Part shown: positions 26,901-34,269 of the stretch, in pieces | Layout: the number at the start of each line of letters is the position of its first letter | How positions within the stretch are numbered: position 1 is the stretch's first letter | Assembly: GCF_013340205.1 (NCBI RefSeq) | Contig: NZ_BJTG01000012.1 | Location: 1-64,000 of the forward strand | Source of the DNA: Anaeromyxobacter diazotrophicus | GTDB lineage: Bacteria > Myxococcota > Myxococcia > Myxococcales > Anaeromyxobacteraceae | Direction: 5' to 3' | DNA length: 64,000 bases | The notes under the pieces: model-generated | The model's input: the letters and a program-made list of their open reading frames with translations, nothing else | What the model was told of the DNA's origin: nothing | Databases searched by the model: none | Position numbers and translations under genes: made by a program

Positions 26901-27749
26901 ATGGCGTCCGCCGTCCGCACCGTCGCGCTCCCCTTCGGCGACCGGATCCCCGCCCTGGGGCTCGGCACGTGGCACATGGGCGAGGATCCCGACCGGCGGG
27001 AGATGGAGCTCGCCGCGCTGGAGCGCGGTCTCGACCTCGGCCTCGGGCTCGTCGACACGGCGGAGATGTACGGCGACGGCGCCGCCGAGGAGCTCGTCGG
27101 CGACGCCATCGCCGGGCGGCGCGACGACGTGTTCGTCGTGACCAAGGTGCTGCCGACCAACGCCTCGCACGCGAAGACGATCGCTGCGTGCGAGCGTAGC
27201 CTGCGGCGCCTCGGAACGGACTACATCGACCTGTACCTGCTGCACTGGCGCGGCGTCACCCGTCTCGAGGAAACGGTCGAGGCGTTCCACGAGCTCGTCG
27301 AGGCCGGAAAGATCCTGTCCTGGGGCGTCAGCAATTTCGACGTGGCGGACATGGAAGAGCTCTTCCGCGTCGCACCGGAAGGGCCGCACGCGCAGGTCGA
27401 CCAGGTTCTCTACAACCTCACGCGGCGCGGGATCGAGCTCGACCTGTTGCCCTGGTGCCGCGCCCACGGGATCCCGATCATGGCGTACTCGCCGATCGAA
27501 CAGGGCCGGCTCGCCGGGCACCCCGCGCTGAGCAAGATCGCCGACCGTCACGGCGTCACGCCGGCGCAGGTGGCGCTCGCGTGGGTGCTCCGGCAGGAGA
27601 GCGTGTGCGCGATCCCGAAGGCGGGGACGCCGGCGCACGTCGACGAGAACCGTGCCGCGCTCGACCTCCGGTTCGGGCCGATGGATATGGCCGAGCTCGA
27701 CGCCGCCTTTCCCCCGGCGGCCGAGCCGCGCCCGCTCGAGATGCTGTGA
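26901..27749 (+). CDS. Aldo/keto reductase
   Basis: 282 residues, a TIM-barrel AKR. The tetrad is visible: Asp and Tyr in VDTAEMYGDGAAEELVG (near 52 and 57), Lys in VFVVTKVLP near 83, His in LYLLHWRG near 116. SNFD in the GVSNFDVAD strand and the late SVCAIPKAGTP bind NADPH in family members. GGAGGG precedes ATG 26901, 20 bp after the DsbA-like gene. It likely detoxifies reactive carbonyls alongside the peroxide-handling genes (inferred). Confidence 0.92.
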   Translation: MASAVRTVALPFGDRIPALGLGTWHMGEDPDRREMELAALERGLDLGLGLVDTAEMYGDGAAEELVGDAIAGRRDDVFVVTKVLPTNASHAKTIAACERSLRRLGTDYIDLYLLHWRGVTRLEETVEAFHELVEAGKILSWGVSNFDVADMEELFRVAPEGPHAQVDQVLYNLTRRGIELDLLPWCRAHGIPIMAYSPIEQGRLAGHPALSKIADRHGVTPAQVALAWVLRQESVCAIPKAGTPAHVDENRAALDLRFGPMDMAELDAAFPPAAEPRPLEML

Positions 27750-27784
27750 GCCGGCGCGGGGCCGCTCCGGTGGCGCGCCGCATG

Positions 27785-28014
27785 CGCGCCGCGTAGGGCG
27801 GGCCGTAGACGCCGACGACCGAGATCGTGCCGCCCTTGCGTGTCCCGTGGACGCACCAGTTGAACGCGCTGGTCGAGCCGGCCTGCATCTTGCCGAAGAC
27901 GCCGAACGCGCGCTGAACAGGGCCGCCCGCCGCCTCGCAGCCGACCGCGTCGATCGAGCAGTCTGCGCCACGGTCGTCGGTGAGCCCCTTGATCGTCGTG
28001 ATGATCGGCGTGGC
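27785..28014 (-). pseudogene. Zinc alcohol dehydrogenase relic
   Basis: The minus strand reads an uninterrupted piece of the NAD-binding half of a zinc alcohol/formaldehyde-dehydrogenase-like protein: TPIITTIKGLTDDRGADCSI, then DAVGCEAAGGPVQRAFGVFG and FNWCVHGTRKGGTISVVGVY. It has neither the zinc-binding N-terminal half nor the C-terminus. The right edge abuts a recombinase fragment near 28015, so the truncation probably came from an insertion or deletion at this site. Confidence 0.7.
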
Positions 28015-28369
28015 GGCGAGGTTCCGCGCCGAGGAGGTGAAGCTGCTCGACGCTCGGCAGGCACTGGCCGAGGCAGCCGTGGCTGCGACGCCCGCCCTCC
28101 CCTCGCCGGCCTACTCGACTCGCGCCATGCTGTCGGTCATCGAGAACATCGCCACGGCGGCAACGGTGAAGCCCCATAAGGCCAGGGAGCTGCTGCGCGG
28201 CGTGGTGGACTCGATCCTGATGACCCCCACACCCGACGGATACGCGGTGCGCGTGGCCCTCAAGAACATCAGCCCCGCCGCCTGGGAGGGCGACGGGGCC
28301 GAGGACTACAAGACTGGTTGCGGGGGCGCGACCGTGACCTTCTCTGAGGCGTTCGTGGCGCGGGCCTGA
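28015..28369 (+). pseudogene. Serine recombinase C-terminal relic
   Basis: A plus-strand frame carries the coiled-coil tail and last beta strand of a large serine recombinase: FRAEEVKLLDARQALAEAA, VKPHKARELLRGVVDSILMT, TPDGYAVRVALKN. The resolvase and zinc-ribbon parts are absent. Layout matches the tail of the recombinase at 30657-31573, but the sequences are diverged. The frame runs across the 13-bp repeat at 28315-28327, just as the other recombinase tail runs into the tRNA copy. It is probably the last remnant of an older element. Confidence 0.6.
28315..28327. repeat. Left attachment-site repeat (copy of tRNA-fMet 3' end)
   Basis: TGGTTGCGGGGGC, identical to 31552-31564. Read on minus it is GCCCCCGCAACCA, the acceptor 3' strand plus CCA of the initiator tRNA. 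It lies inside the recombinase-relic frame, at the matching place to the other copy. Confidence 0.65.
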
Positions 28370-28380
28370 GAAGGGCTCCG

Positions 28381-28716
28381 TCAGCTCTTCGCGAGCGGCT
28401 CGAGGGCGGCGACGAGCCGCGGGATCTCCTCGACCGACGTCTTCCAGACGACGTCCTCGTCCACGTCCATGTAGTCGTGCACGACCTTGTGGCGCATCCC
28501 GACGATCCCGCCCCACGGGATCTCCGGATGCGCCTTCTGGTACTCGCGCGAGACGCGCCGCGCGGCCTCTCCGATGGTCTGCAGCAGGTGGGCGAGCGCG
28601 AGGCGGAGGTTCTCGTCCCGGTCGAAGTCCTCTCGCCGAACGCCGGCGGTCTTGGAGGCGACCTTGCGCGAGAGGTCGAGCATGTGCCCGACGTACACCT
28701 CGTCATCCCGCTGCAT
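28381..28716 (-). CDS. hepT: HepT-like HEPN toxin (DUF86)
   Basis: 111 residues, all helical. The HEPN RNase motif RX4HXY is intact in GMRHKVVHDYMDVDEDVVW near 75-85, with the usual LRLALAHLLQTIGEAARRVS helix before it. HepT toxins are ribonucleases neutralised by MntA, which AMPylates the conserved tyrosine. The start overlaps the mntA stop region by 14 bp, and the antitoxin gene is upstream, as usual. It is cargo of the tRNA-fMet element. Confidence 0.93.
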   Translation of the reverse strand: MQRDDEVYVGHMLDLSRKVASKTAGVRREDFDRDENLRLALAHLLQTIGEAARRVSREYQKAHPEIPWGGIVGMRHKVVHDYMDVDEDVVWKTSVEEIPRLVAALEPLAKS

Positions 28717-29008
28717 ACTGGACCTCGGCGCCGGCGAGCACGCGATCGCGGATGCGTTGGTTCAAGAATCGCTCGGTCACGAGGTCCACGGTGCGTCCGC
28801 CGAGGAGGCCCGAGAGCTCCCGTTCCATCTCGTGCAGCGCGATGAAGCCAGGAACGTGGTCCGGCTCGAACTCCACCAGGACGTCGACGTCGCTGTCCGG
28901 CCTGAAGTCCTGGCGCAGGACCGACCCGAACAAGGACAGCTTGCGGACGTGGTGGCGCCCGCAGAAGTCGGCCAGCGCTCCGCGGTCGATGGGGATCCTC
29001 GTCGCCAC
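28703..29008 (-). CDS. mntA: MntA-like nucleotidyltransferase antitoxin
   Basis: 101 residues of minimal nucleotidyltransferase fold. The catalytic motif GSX10DXD is perfect: GSVLRQDFRPDSDVDVLVEF near 28-45. The third carboxylate would be in TVDLVTERFL. Family members AMPylate the paired HepT toxin. Start is GTG 29008. It overlaps hepT by 14 bp, so the two are translationally coupled. Confidence 0.93.
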   Translation of the reverse strand: MATRIPIDRGALADFCGRHHVRKLSLFGSVLRQDFRPDSDVDVLVEFEPDHVPGFIALHEMERELSGLLGGRTVDLVTERFLNQRIRDRVLAGAEVQYAAG

Positions 29009-29253
29009 GATCGGATTCTAGCCCGAACCGTCGCTCGGAGCATTCTCGGTCGTCGACGGCATCTGCTTCGTGCGCGGGTACGCGGCGCGGGCTCACGATA
29101 GGATTCACCTGGCGTCGGCCGTGCTGCTGCACCCGGCGCGGTGGCCGGCGTCTCGGTCGCGGGGCGGCGAGGCGGAAGGGCTTGGCCCGCTCGGCACTGC
29201 AGCGGTTCCTTGCAACTTGAGAACGCCCTCGGATCAACGGAACTGCGAGTAGT

Positions 29254-30015
29254 ATGAGGCCCGCCATGCGCGACCTCGACAAGCTGCGACAGGCGTACAA
29301 CGAGGGCGGACTAGGAAATGTGCTGCGTGGCGTCGAGCGCCGGGCGCTCTTGAGGCTGGTGGAGCTGCTCAAGCGGCCCTTCCATCGCGGCACCACACCT
29401 GAGCCGTGCCACGCGGTCTTCCAGCACTTCATCGAGAGCGTGAACGCGCTCCAGCGCCCTCGCGTACTGGAAATCGGCTCGCGCGCACGCTCCGGGAACG
29501 TGCAGACGCACCATTTCAAGGATGCGGACTATGTCGGCTTCGACGTGGTCCCCGGCGAGAACGTTCAGGTCGTCGGGGACGCCCACGACCTCTCCGCGTA
29601 CTTCCCTGCCGAGTCGTTCGACGCCGCGTTCGCGGTGTCGGTCTTTGAGCACCTGGCGATGCCATGGAAGGTCGTGCTGGAACTCAACCGCGTCCTCAAG
29701 CCTGGTGGGCTCGTCTGCGTCTTCACGCACCCGACCTACCCACCTCACGACCGGCCCTGGGACTTCTGGCGGTACGCCCCGGAGGCATTCGAGGTTCTGT
29801 TCGGCGCACCCACGGGTTTCGAACTCCTCGAATGCGCCGAGGGTCTGCCGTGCTCGGTCGTGCCGCTTGCTAGTGAGCCGGCCCTGGTCGGTTTGTGGCG
29901 CGAGCCGGCCTACCTAGCCGTTGCGGCTATCGCGAAGAAGACCAGTGTGCCTGACACGAGACTCCGTTGGGATGTTCCGCTCACGGCGGTCCTCTCGACG
30001 CGCTATCCACGCTGA
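29254..30015 (+). CDS. Class I SAM-dependent methyltransferase, substrate unknown
   Basis: 253 residues. SAM-binding motif I is PRVLEIGSRARSGN near 70; a motif II-like Asp is in DYVGFDVVPGENVQVVGDAH; the motif IV/post IV part reads FAVSVFEHLAMPWKVVLELN then RVLKPGGLVCVFTHPTYPPH, which is the Methyltransf_11 type. The late HPTYPPHDRPWDFWRY resembles methyltransferases that act on glycans or small molecules. It sits alone between the TA pair and the hypothetical gene. Codon use is less GC-biased than that of chromosomal neighbours, consistent with transfer. An alternative start is ATG 29266. Confidence 0.8.
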   Translation: MRPAMRDLDKLRQAYNEGGLGNVLRGVERRALLRLVELLKRPFHRGTTPEPCHAVFQHFIESVNALQRPRVLEIGSRARSGNVQTHHFKDADYVGFDVVPGENVQVVGDAHDLSAYFPAESFDAAFAVSVFEHLAMPWKVVLELNRVLKPGGLVCVFTHPTYPPHDRPWDFWRYAPEAFEVLFGAPTGFELLECAEGLPCSVVPLASEPALVGLWREPAYLAVAAIAKKTSVPDTRLRWDVPLTAVLSTRYPR

Positions 30016-30209
30016 CCGCCGCCCCCCCACGCTGCCCACTCACCTGGGCCCCGCCGCTCCTAGACCCCTACCGGCGCAGAGGATCACGACAGGACGCTCG
30101 TAGAGCATCGACCCGCCTCTCCCACGGGCTCGATGCGGGTGTGGCGCTCGCTGCTGTCGGCCTGCGGGCCGCTAGGATCTTGCCCCGCCGCGTCGACAAG
30201 GATGCAGCG

Positions 30210-30590
30210 TCATGACCTTGTTCTCGACGGTTCACGCCTGGCGTCCGTATCGCCCTCTGCCAGGTGATCCATCAGCGCCACGATCCGCGCTCGCAGGTCC
30301 CGCTTGAACTCTCGAACGCGCTCGTAGTCCGCCGGAAGCTGCGGGACCTCCGCGATCCGCTCGCCCGCCTCGACCTTCTTCTGGAGCACCTTGAACGCCT
30401 TCTCGAGATCGAGGTCGTAGTTGAAGAAGCGGCGCAGCTCATGGAGAGGAACCGTGATCGAGGGTTCCGGGGTCGCGAGCAACTTCCGCGCCCGCGAGAT
30501 CGCGGAGGCCGTCCGCGGGCGGTCGCTCGTGCGGCGCTCCGAGGCGGTCGCGCGCTTCGACCGCGCGATCGCGTCGAGGAAGTGTGCCAT
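30210..30590 (-). CDS. Hypothetical protein, probably N-terminally truncated
   Basis: 126 residues from ATG 30590, which has a very good GGAGGAGGCG site in front. However, protein-like sequence continues upstream in the same frame (AAQLPELAASGRFHLFLPEE) to about 30657, where the recombinase fragment begins on the other strand. The C-terminal half (RRFFNYDLDLEKAFKVLQKK, VPQLPADYERVREFKRDLRA) is charged and helical. I recognise no family. It either is a short gene or is the stump of a longer one cut at the junction. Confidence 0.5.
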   Translation of the reverse strand: MAHFLDAIARSKRATASERRTSDRPRTASAISRARKLLATPEPSITVPLHELRRFFNYDLDLEKAFKVLQKKVEAGERIAEVPQLPADYERVREFKRDLRARIVALMDHLAEGDTDARREPSRTRS

Positions 30591-31500
30591 CGCCTCCTCC
30601 GGCAAGAACAGGTGAAACCGCCCGGAGGCGGCCAGCTCGGGGAGCTGGGCTGCGAATACCTTTCGTCTGGAACCGCCGGAAGTGGGTCCGCTCGGCGCGC
30701 ACCGGGAAGCGCGTCCACCGCCTTCGGCCGCCCGAGGAGCACGTCGCGCTGCGAATCCCGGAGCTCGCGATCGTCTCCGAGGCGCTGTGGGCTCGCGTCC
30801 AGGCGCGGGTCTCGGCGACTCGCAAGGCGGGAGGACGTCCCCCTGGCTCGGGCAAGCACCCGCTCCTCCTCTCGGGACTGCTTCGCTGCGGCACATGCGG
30901 CGCGAGCATGGTCGTCATCGGCGCCAGGGTGAAAGACGGTCGACGCTACCCGGCCTACGGCTGCGCCGCTCATCACTCCAAGGGCTCGTCGATCTGCAAC
31001 AACGCGCTGACGATCTCCGAGGGCAAGCTTTCGCGCGCGATCTTCGCCGCGCTGCACGAGCTTCTCGCCTCCCACGACTTCCGGCAGCGGTTCGCTGACC
31101 GGTTCGCCCAGCGCGTCGCTGCGCACAAGCCCGCAGCAGACGAGGAGCGCGCCCGGCTCGAGGCCGAAGTTGGAACGCAGGAAGCTCGACTTCGTCGCGT
31201 GACCGAGGCGTTCGCCACGGTTGGCCAGTCCGAGGCGCTCGTGGCACAGCTTCGCCGGGAGGAGGAGAGGCTTCGCGAGCTCCGGAGCCGCCTCGCGGCC
31301 TCCAAGGCGAGCACGAAGCCCGCCGCCTCGGCCGTCACCGTGAGCCTGGAGAAGCTCGCGAAGTACCTCCGGCATGTCGAGAAGCTCGCCGAGGAGGCTC
31401 CCCAGAGCGCCAGGGCGGCCCTCGCCCGCGTGCTCGCTCCAGTGGTGCTCCACGCCGTCGAGAAGGACGGGAAGCGCTCCTACGAGGCCCGCGGAGCCCT

Positions 31501-31540
31501 GAAAATCGAAGACCCGGTCTCCCTCTCGGGCGACCGGGTC
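31501..31540 (-). terminator. Rho-independent terminator-like hairpin downstream of tRNA-fMet
   Basis: GACCCGGTC (31511-31519) and GACCGGGTC (31532-31540) form a perfect 9-bp stem with a 12-nt loop. Read on minus, the stem is followed by TTCGATTTTC (31510 to 31501), a T-rich tract. It starts 12 bp after the tRNA 3' end. It also lies inside the last codons of the recombinase fragment. Confidence 0.7.
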
Positions 31541-31550
31541 CTAGAAAAGG

Positions 31551-31631
<81 letters not shown>

Positions 31632-31647
31632 GGTCTGTGGGAGCGGG

Positions 31648-31676
31648 TTTCTACGCTCTAGGGGGCTGCGGGTCAA
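31648..31676 (-). promoter_or_regulatory. Sigma-70-type promoter of tRNA-fMet
   Basis: On minus: -35 TTGACC (31671-31676), 17-bp spacer, -10 TAGAAA (31648-31653). The predicted start is about 12 bp before the mature tRNA 5' end. Spacing and position fit a housekeeping promoter. Confidence 0.75.
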
Positions 31677-31703
31677 GAGCTTTTCTGACGGCGAGCGGGC
31701 TGG

Positions 31704-32549
31704 CTACCGCCGGCGCAGGAACGCGCCGGGGACGGCGCAGAGGCCGGCCAGGACCACCATGGTCGCGCCGGTGGGGAGCTGCCAGAACCACGAGGCGAGG
31801 TAGCCCCCGGCGGCGGCGAAGACCCCGATGGCGGTGGCCAGCGCGAACACGGCGCGGAGGCGGCTGGCGAGGAGCAAGGCGGCGGCGGCGGGGATGGTCA
31901 GGAAGGCGAAGACGGGCAGCGCGCCGAGCGCCCGGGCGGACACGGGGATTGCGAGGCCCAGCGTCAGGAAGAGCAGCGCGTTCCACCGCCCGGTCCGGTA
32001 GCCGAGCGCGGCGGCGGTCTCGCCGTCGAACGAGACGAAGACGAGCTCCTTCGCGAACAGGGCGTGCACGACCGCGCAGGCGAGCGCCACGCCGGTCAGG
32101 ATGAGCAGGTCCGCGACCGGCACGGCCACCGCGTTGCCGAACACCATCGCGTTGAGGTCGTGCGCGGCGTGGACGAGCCGGTTCGCGCCGAGCACCACCA
32201 GGGCGCCGGCGAGCACGTAGGTGGTGCCGACCCCCGACTCGGCCGGCAGCTTGCGGCCGCGCAGCGCCATCCCGAGCGCGAGCGCGCCCGCCACCGAGAA
32301 GGCGAGCGCCACCGCGAGCTGCACGCCGGCGTGCTCCACCTCGACGCCGAGCGACTCCTCCAGCATCAGCGCGGCGATGAGGCCCAGGGTCGAGAGCTGG
32401 GTCAGGGCGGCCGACACGAACACCGTCCGCCGCAGCACCACGTACACGCCGAGGAAGCCGCACAGCGCCCCCGCCACCAGGGACGCGAGCAGCGGCTCGC
32501 GCCAGATCTCGCGCGCCGCCAGGAAGTCCTGCCAGGACGTGTGGATCAC
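31704..32549 (-). CDS. Zinc/manganese ABC transporter permease (ABC-3 / ZnuB type)
   Basis: 281 residues with eight or so hydrophobic helices. ABC-3 features: LVAGALCGFLGVYVVLRRTV near the N-terminus, SAALTQLSTLGLIAA, and the cytoplasmic loop FVSFDGETAAALGYRTGRWN, the coupling region that touches the ATPase. Start GTG 32549 overlaps the stop of the ATPase gene (GTGA). Last gene of the three-gene transporter operon. Zinc versus manganese cannot be settled. Confidence 0.9.
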   Translation of the reverse strand: MIHTSWQDFLAAREIWREPLLASLVAGALCGFLGVYVVLRRTVFVSAALTQLSTLGLIAALMLEESLGVEVEHAGVQLAVALAFSVAGALALGMALRGRKLPAESGVGTTYVLAGALVVLGANRLVHAAHDLNAMVFGNAVAVPVADLLILTGVALACAVVHALFAKELVFVSFDGETAAALGYRTGRWNALLFLTLGLAIPVSARALGALPVFAFLTIPAAAALLLASRLRAVFALATAIGVFAAAGGYLASWFWQLPTGATMVVLAGLCAVPGAFLRRR

Positions 32550-33316
32550 CGCGCCTCCGCCTCGGGGTAGACGAAGCGCCGTCCCCCCTCCTCGCGCACC
32601 GCCACCCGTCGGCCGTAGAGCGCCCCGAGCGCCTCGGGGGTGAGCATCGCCTCGAGGGCGCCCACCCGGAACAGCCGCTTGTCCTTGTCCACGAAGCAGA
32701 GCCGCTGGGCGTAGTTCGCCACCGCCTCCAGCCGGTGCGAGACCATCACCACCGCCAGGCCGCCGCCGCGGTGCAGCGCACGCAGCACGTCCATCGCGTC
32801 GAGCTCGGCGGCCGGGTCCATGCCGTTCGTCGGCTCGTCCAGCGCGAGCAACTCGGGCTCCGAGGCGAGCGCCCGCGCGATGAGCGTGCGCTGCCGCTGC
32901 CCGCCGGAGAGGGTCCGGAACGGCACGCCGGCGAGCTCCTCGATGCCCACCCGCGCCAGCGCCGCCCGCACCGCCTCCCGGTCCGCCGCGCCGGGGCGCC
33001 GGCCGGGGGCGAGCAGGCGGTAGCGCCCCATCACCGCCACCTCGGCGGCGGTGAGCGGCCAGTAGGCGTCCACGTGGTCGCGCTGCGGCACGTAGCCGAC
33101 GCGGAGCGGCCGCGGCTGCCGGCGCGCCCCGCCGAGCGGCGGCTGCACCCCCAGCAGCGTGCGCAGGAGCGTGGTCTTGCCGCCGCCGTTCGGGCCGACG
33201 ATGGCGAGGAAGTCGCCCGCGCTCACGCCGAGGGTGAGGTCCCGGAGCAGCACCTCGCGGCCGTAGCCGATGGCCGCGTCCTCGAGCGCCAGGATGGGCG
33301 CCGGCGCGCCCGTCAT
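32546..33316 (-). CDS. Metal ABC transporter ATP-binding protein (ZnuC type)
   Basis: 256 residues. Walker A GPNGGGKTTLLRTLLG near 40, Q-loop GYVPQRDHVD, signature LSGGQRQRTLIARAL near 145, Walker B LLALDEPTNGMD near 168, H-loop VMVSHRLE. The YVPQR and TNGMD forms are typical of zinc/manganese importers. ATG 33316 overlaps the stop of the binding-protein gene (ATGA), so all three genes are translationally coupled. Confidence 0.93.
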   Translation of the reverse strand: MTGAPAPILALEDAAIGYGREVLLRDLTLGVSAGDFLAIVGPNGGGKTTLLRTLLGVQPPLGGARRQPRPLRVGYVPQRDHVDAYWPLTAAEVAVMGRYRLLAPGRRPGAADREAVRAALARVGIEELAGVPFRTLSGGQRQRTLIARALASEPELLALDEPTNGMDPAAELDAMDVLRALHRGGGLAVVMVSHRLEAVANYAQRLCFVDKDKRLFRVGALEAMLTPEALGALYGRRVAVREEGGRRFVYPEAEAR

Positions 33317-34257
33317 CGCACCGCTCCGGCGACGAGCCGCACCAGCGTGTCGAGGTAGCTCTCGTACGTGCTCGTCCCGGGCATCCCGCCCACGTCGCCG
33401 GGGATGAGCACCACCTTCGCGCCGGTGTGCCGCGCGACCACCTCCGCCGAGCGCGGGTCGTAGTAGTTCTCGACCAGGATCGCCTTCACGCCCTGCGCCT
33501 TCACGAGCTGCACCACCTCGGCGAGGTGCGAGGGCGGCGGCGGCACGCCGGGCTTGGGCTCCAGGTAGGCGACGGCGCGGAGCCCGGTCCAGTCGAGGAA
33601 GTAGCTCATCGTCTGGTGCTGGGCCACGATCGGCCTCCCGCGCAAGGGCGCGAGCGCCGCCTTCCAGCGCGCCAGGTCCGCGTCGAGGCGGCGCTGGAAG
33701 TCGGCGCCGCGCTGCGCGTACTTCGCCGCGTTGGCCGGGTCGAGCTGCGCGAGCTTCTTCGCCAGCCCGGCCACCACCGCCACCGCGGCGCGCGGGTCGT
33801 CCATGAAGTGCGGGTTGCCGGCCGGGTGCAGGTCGCCCAGGCTCCGGTCCACCGGGCCGGTGGGGATGTCGAGGACATGGATGGCGCTCGCGGCGGTGAA
33901 GCGGCGCGCGCCGCCGGGCTGGATGTCCGGGTTGCGCGACTGGTTCACGAGCGGCGGCAGCCAGCCGATCTCGAGGTCGAGGCCGACGTCCACCAGGAGC
34001 CCGGCCTGGCGCAGCTTCACCGCCAGCATGGGGTTCGCGTCCACGAAGTGCGGGTCCTGGATGCCGCGCGAGAGGCTCTCCACCTGCACCTGGTCGCCGC
34101 CGGCCTCCTTCACCAGCGCCGCGAGCCCTTCGGTGGTGGTGACCACCCGCAGCGCGGCGGCGGCCGGCCGAGGGAGGAGCGGCGAGAAGACGGCCAGCGC
34201 CACCGCGGCCAGGCGCAGGCGGGCCGCGACGGAACGACGGACGTTGCGGAGGGTCAT
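33313..34257 (-). CDS. Metal ABC transporter substrate-binding protein (ZnuA type)
   Basis: 314 residues. An N-terminal hydrophobic signal (LRLAAVALAVFSPLLPRPAAA) indicates export to the periplasm. Candidate metal ligands of cluster A-I proteins: His in GIQDPHFVDANPML, His in AGNPHFMDDPRAA, His in PIVAQHQTMSYFL and an acidic residue in PGDVGGMPG. The His-rich loop of classical ZnuA is absent, so manganese or another divalent metal is possible. First gene of the transporter operon, 12 bp after the outer-membrane protein gene. Confidence 0.9.
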   Translation of the reverse strand: MTLRNVRRSVAARLRLAAVALAVFSPLLPRPAAAALRVVTTTEGLAALVKEAGGDQVQVESLSRGIQDPHFVDANPMLAVKLRQAGLLVDVGLDLEIGWLPPLVNQSRNPDIQPGGARRFTAASAIHVLDIPTGPVDRSLGDLHPAGNPHFMDDPRAAVAVVAGLAKKLAQLDPANAAKYAQRGADFQRRLDADLARWKAALAPLRGRPIVAQHQTMSYFLDWTGLRAVAYLEPKPGVPPPPSHLAEVVQLVKAQGVKAILVENYYDPRSAEVVARHTGAKVVLIPGDVGGMPGTSTYESYLDTLVRLVAGAVR

Positions 34258-34269
34258 GGTCGCGGTCTC

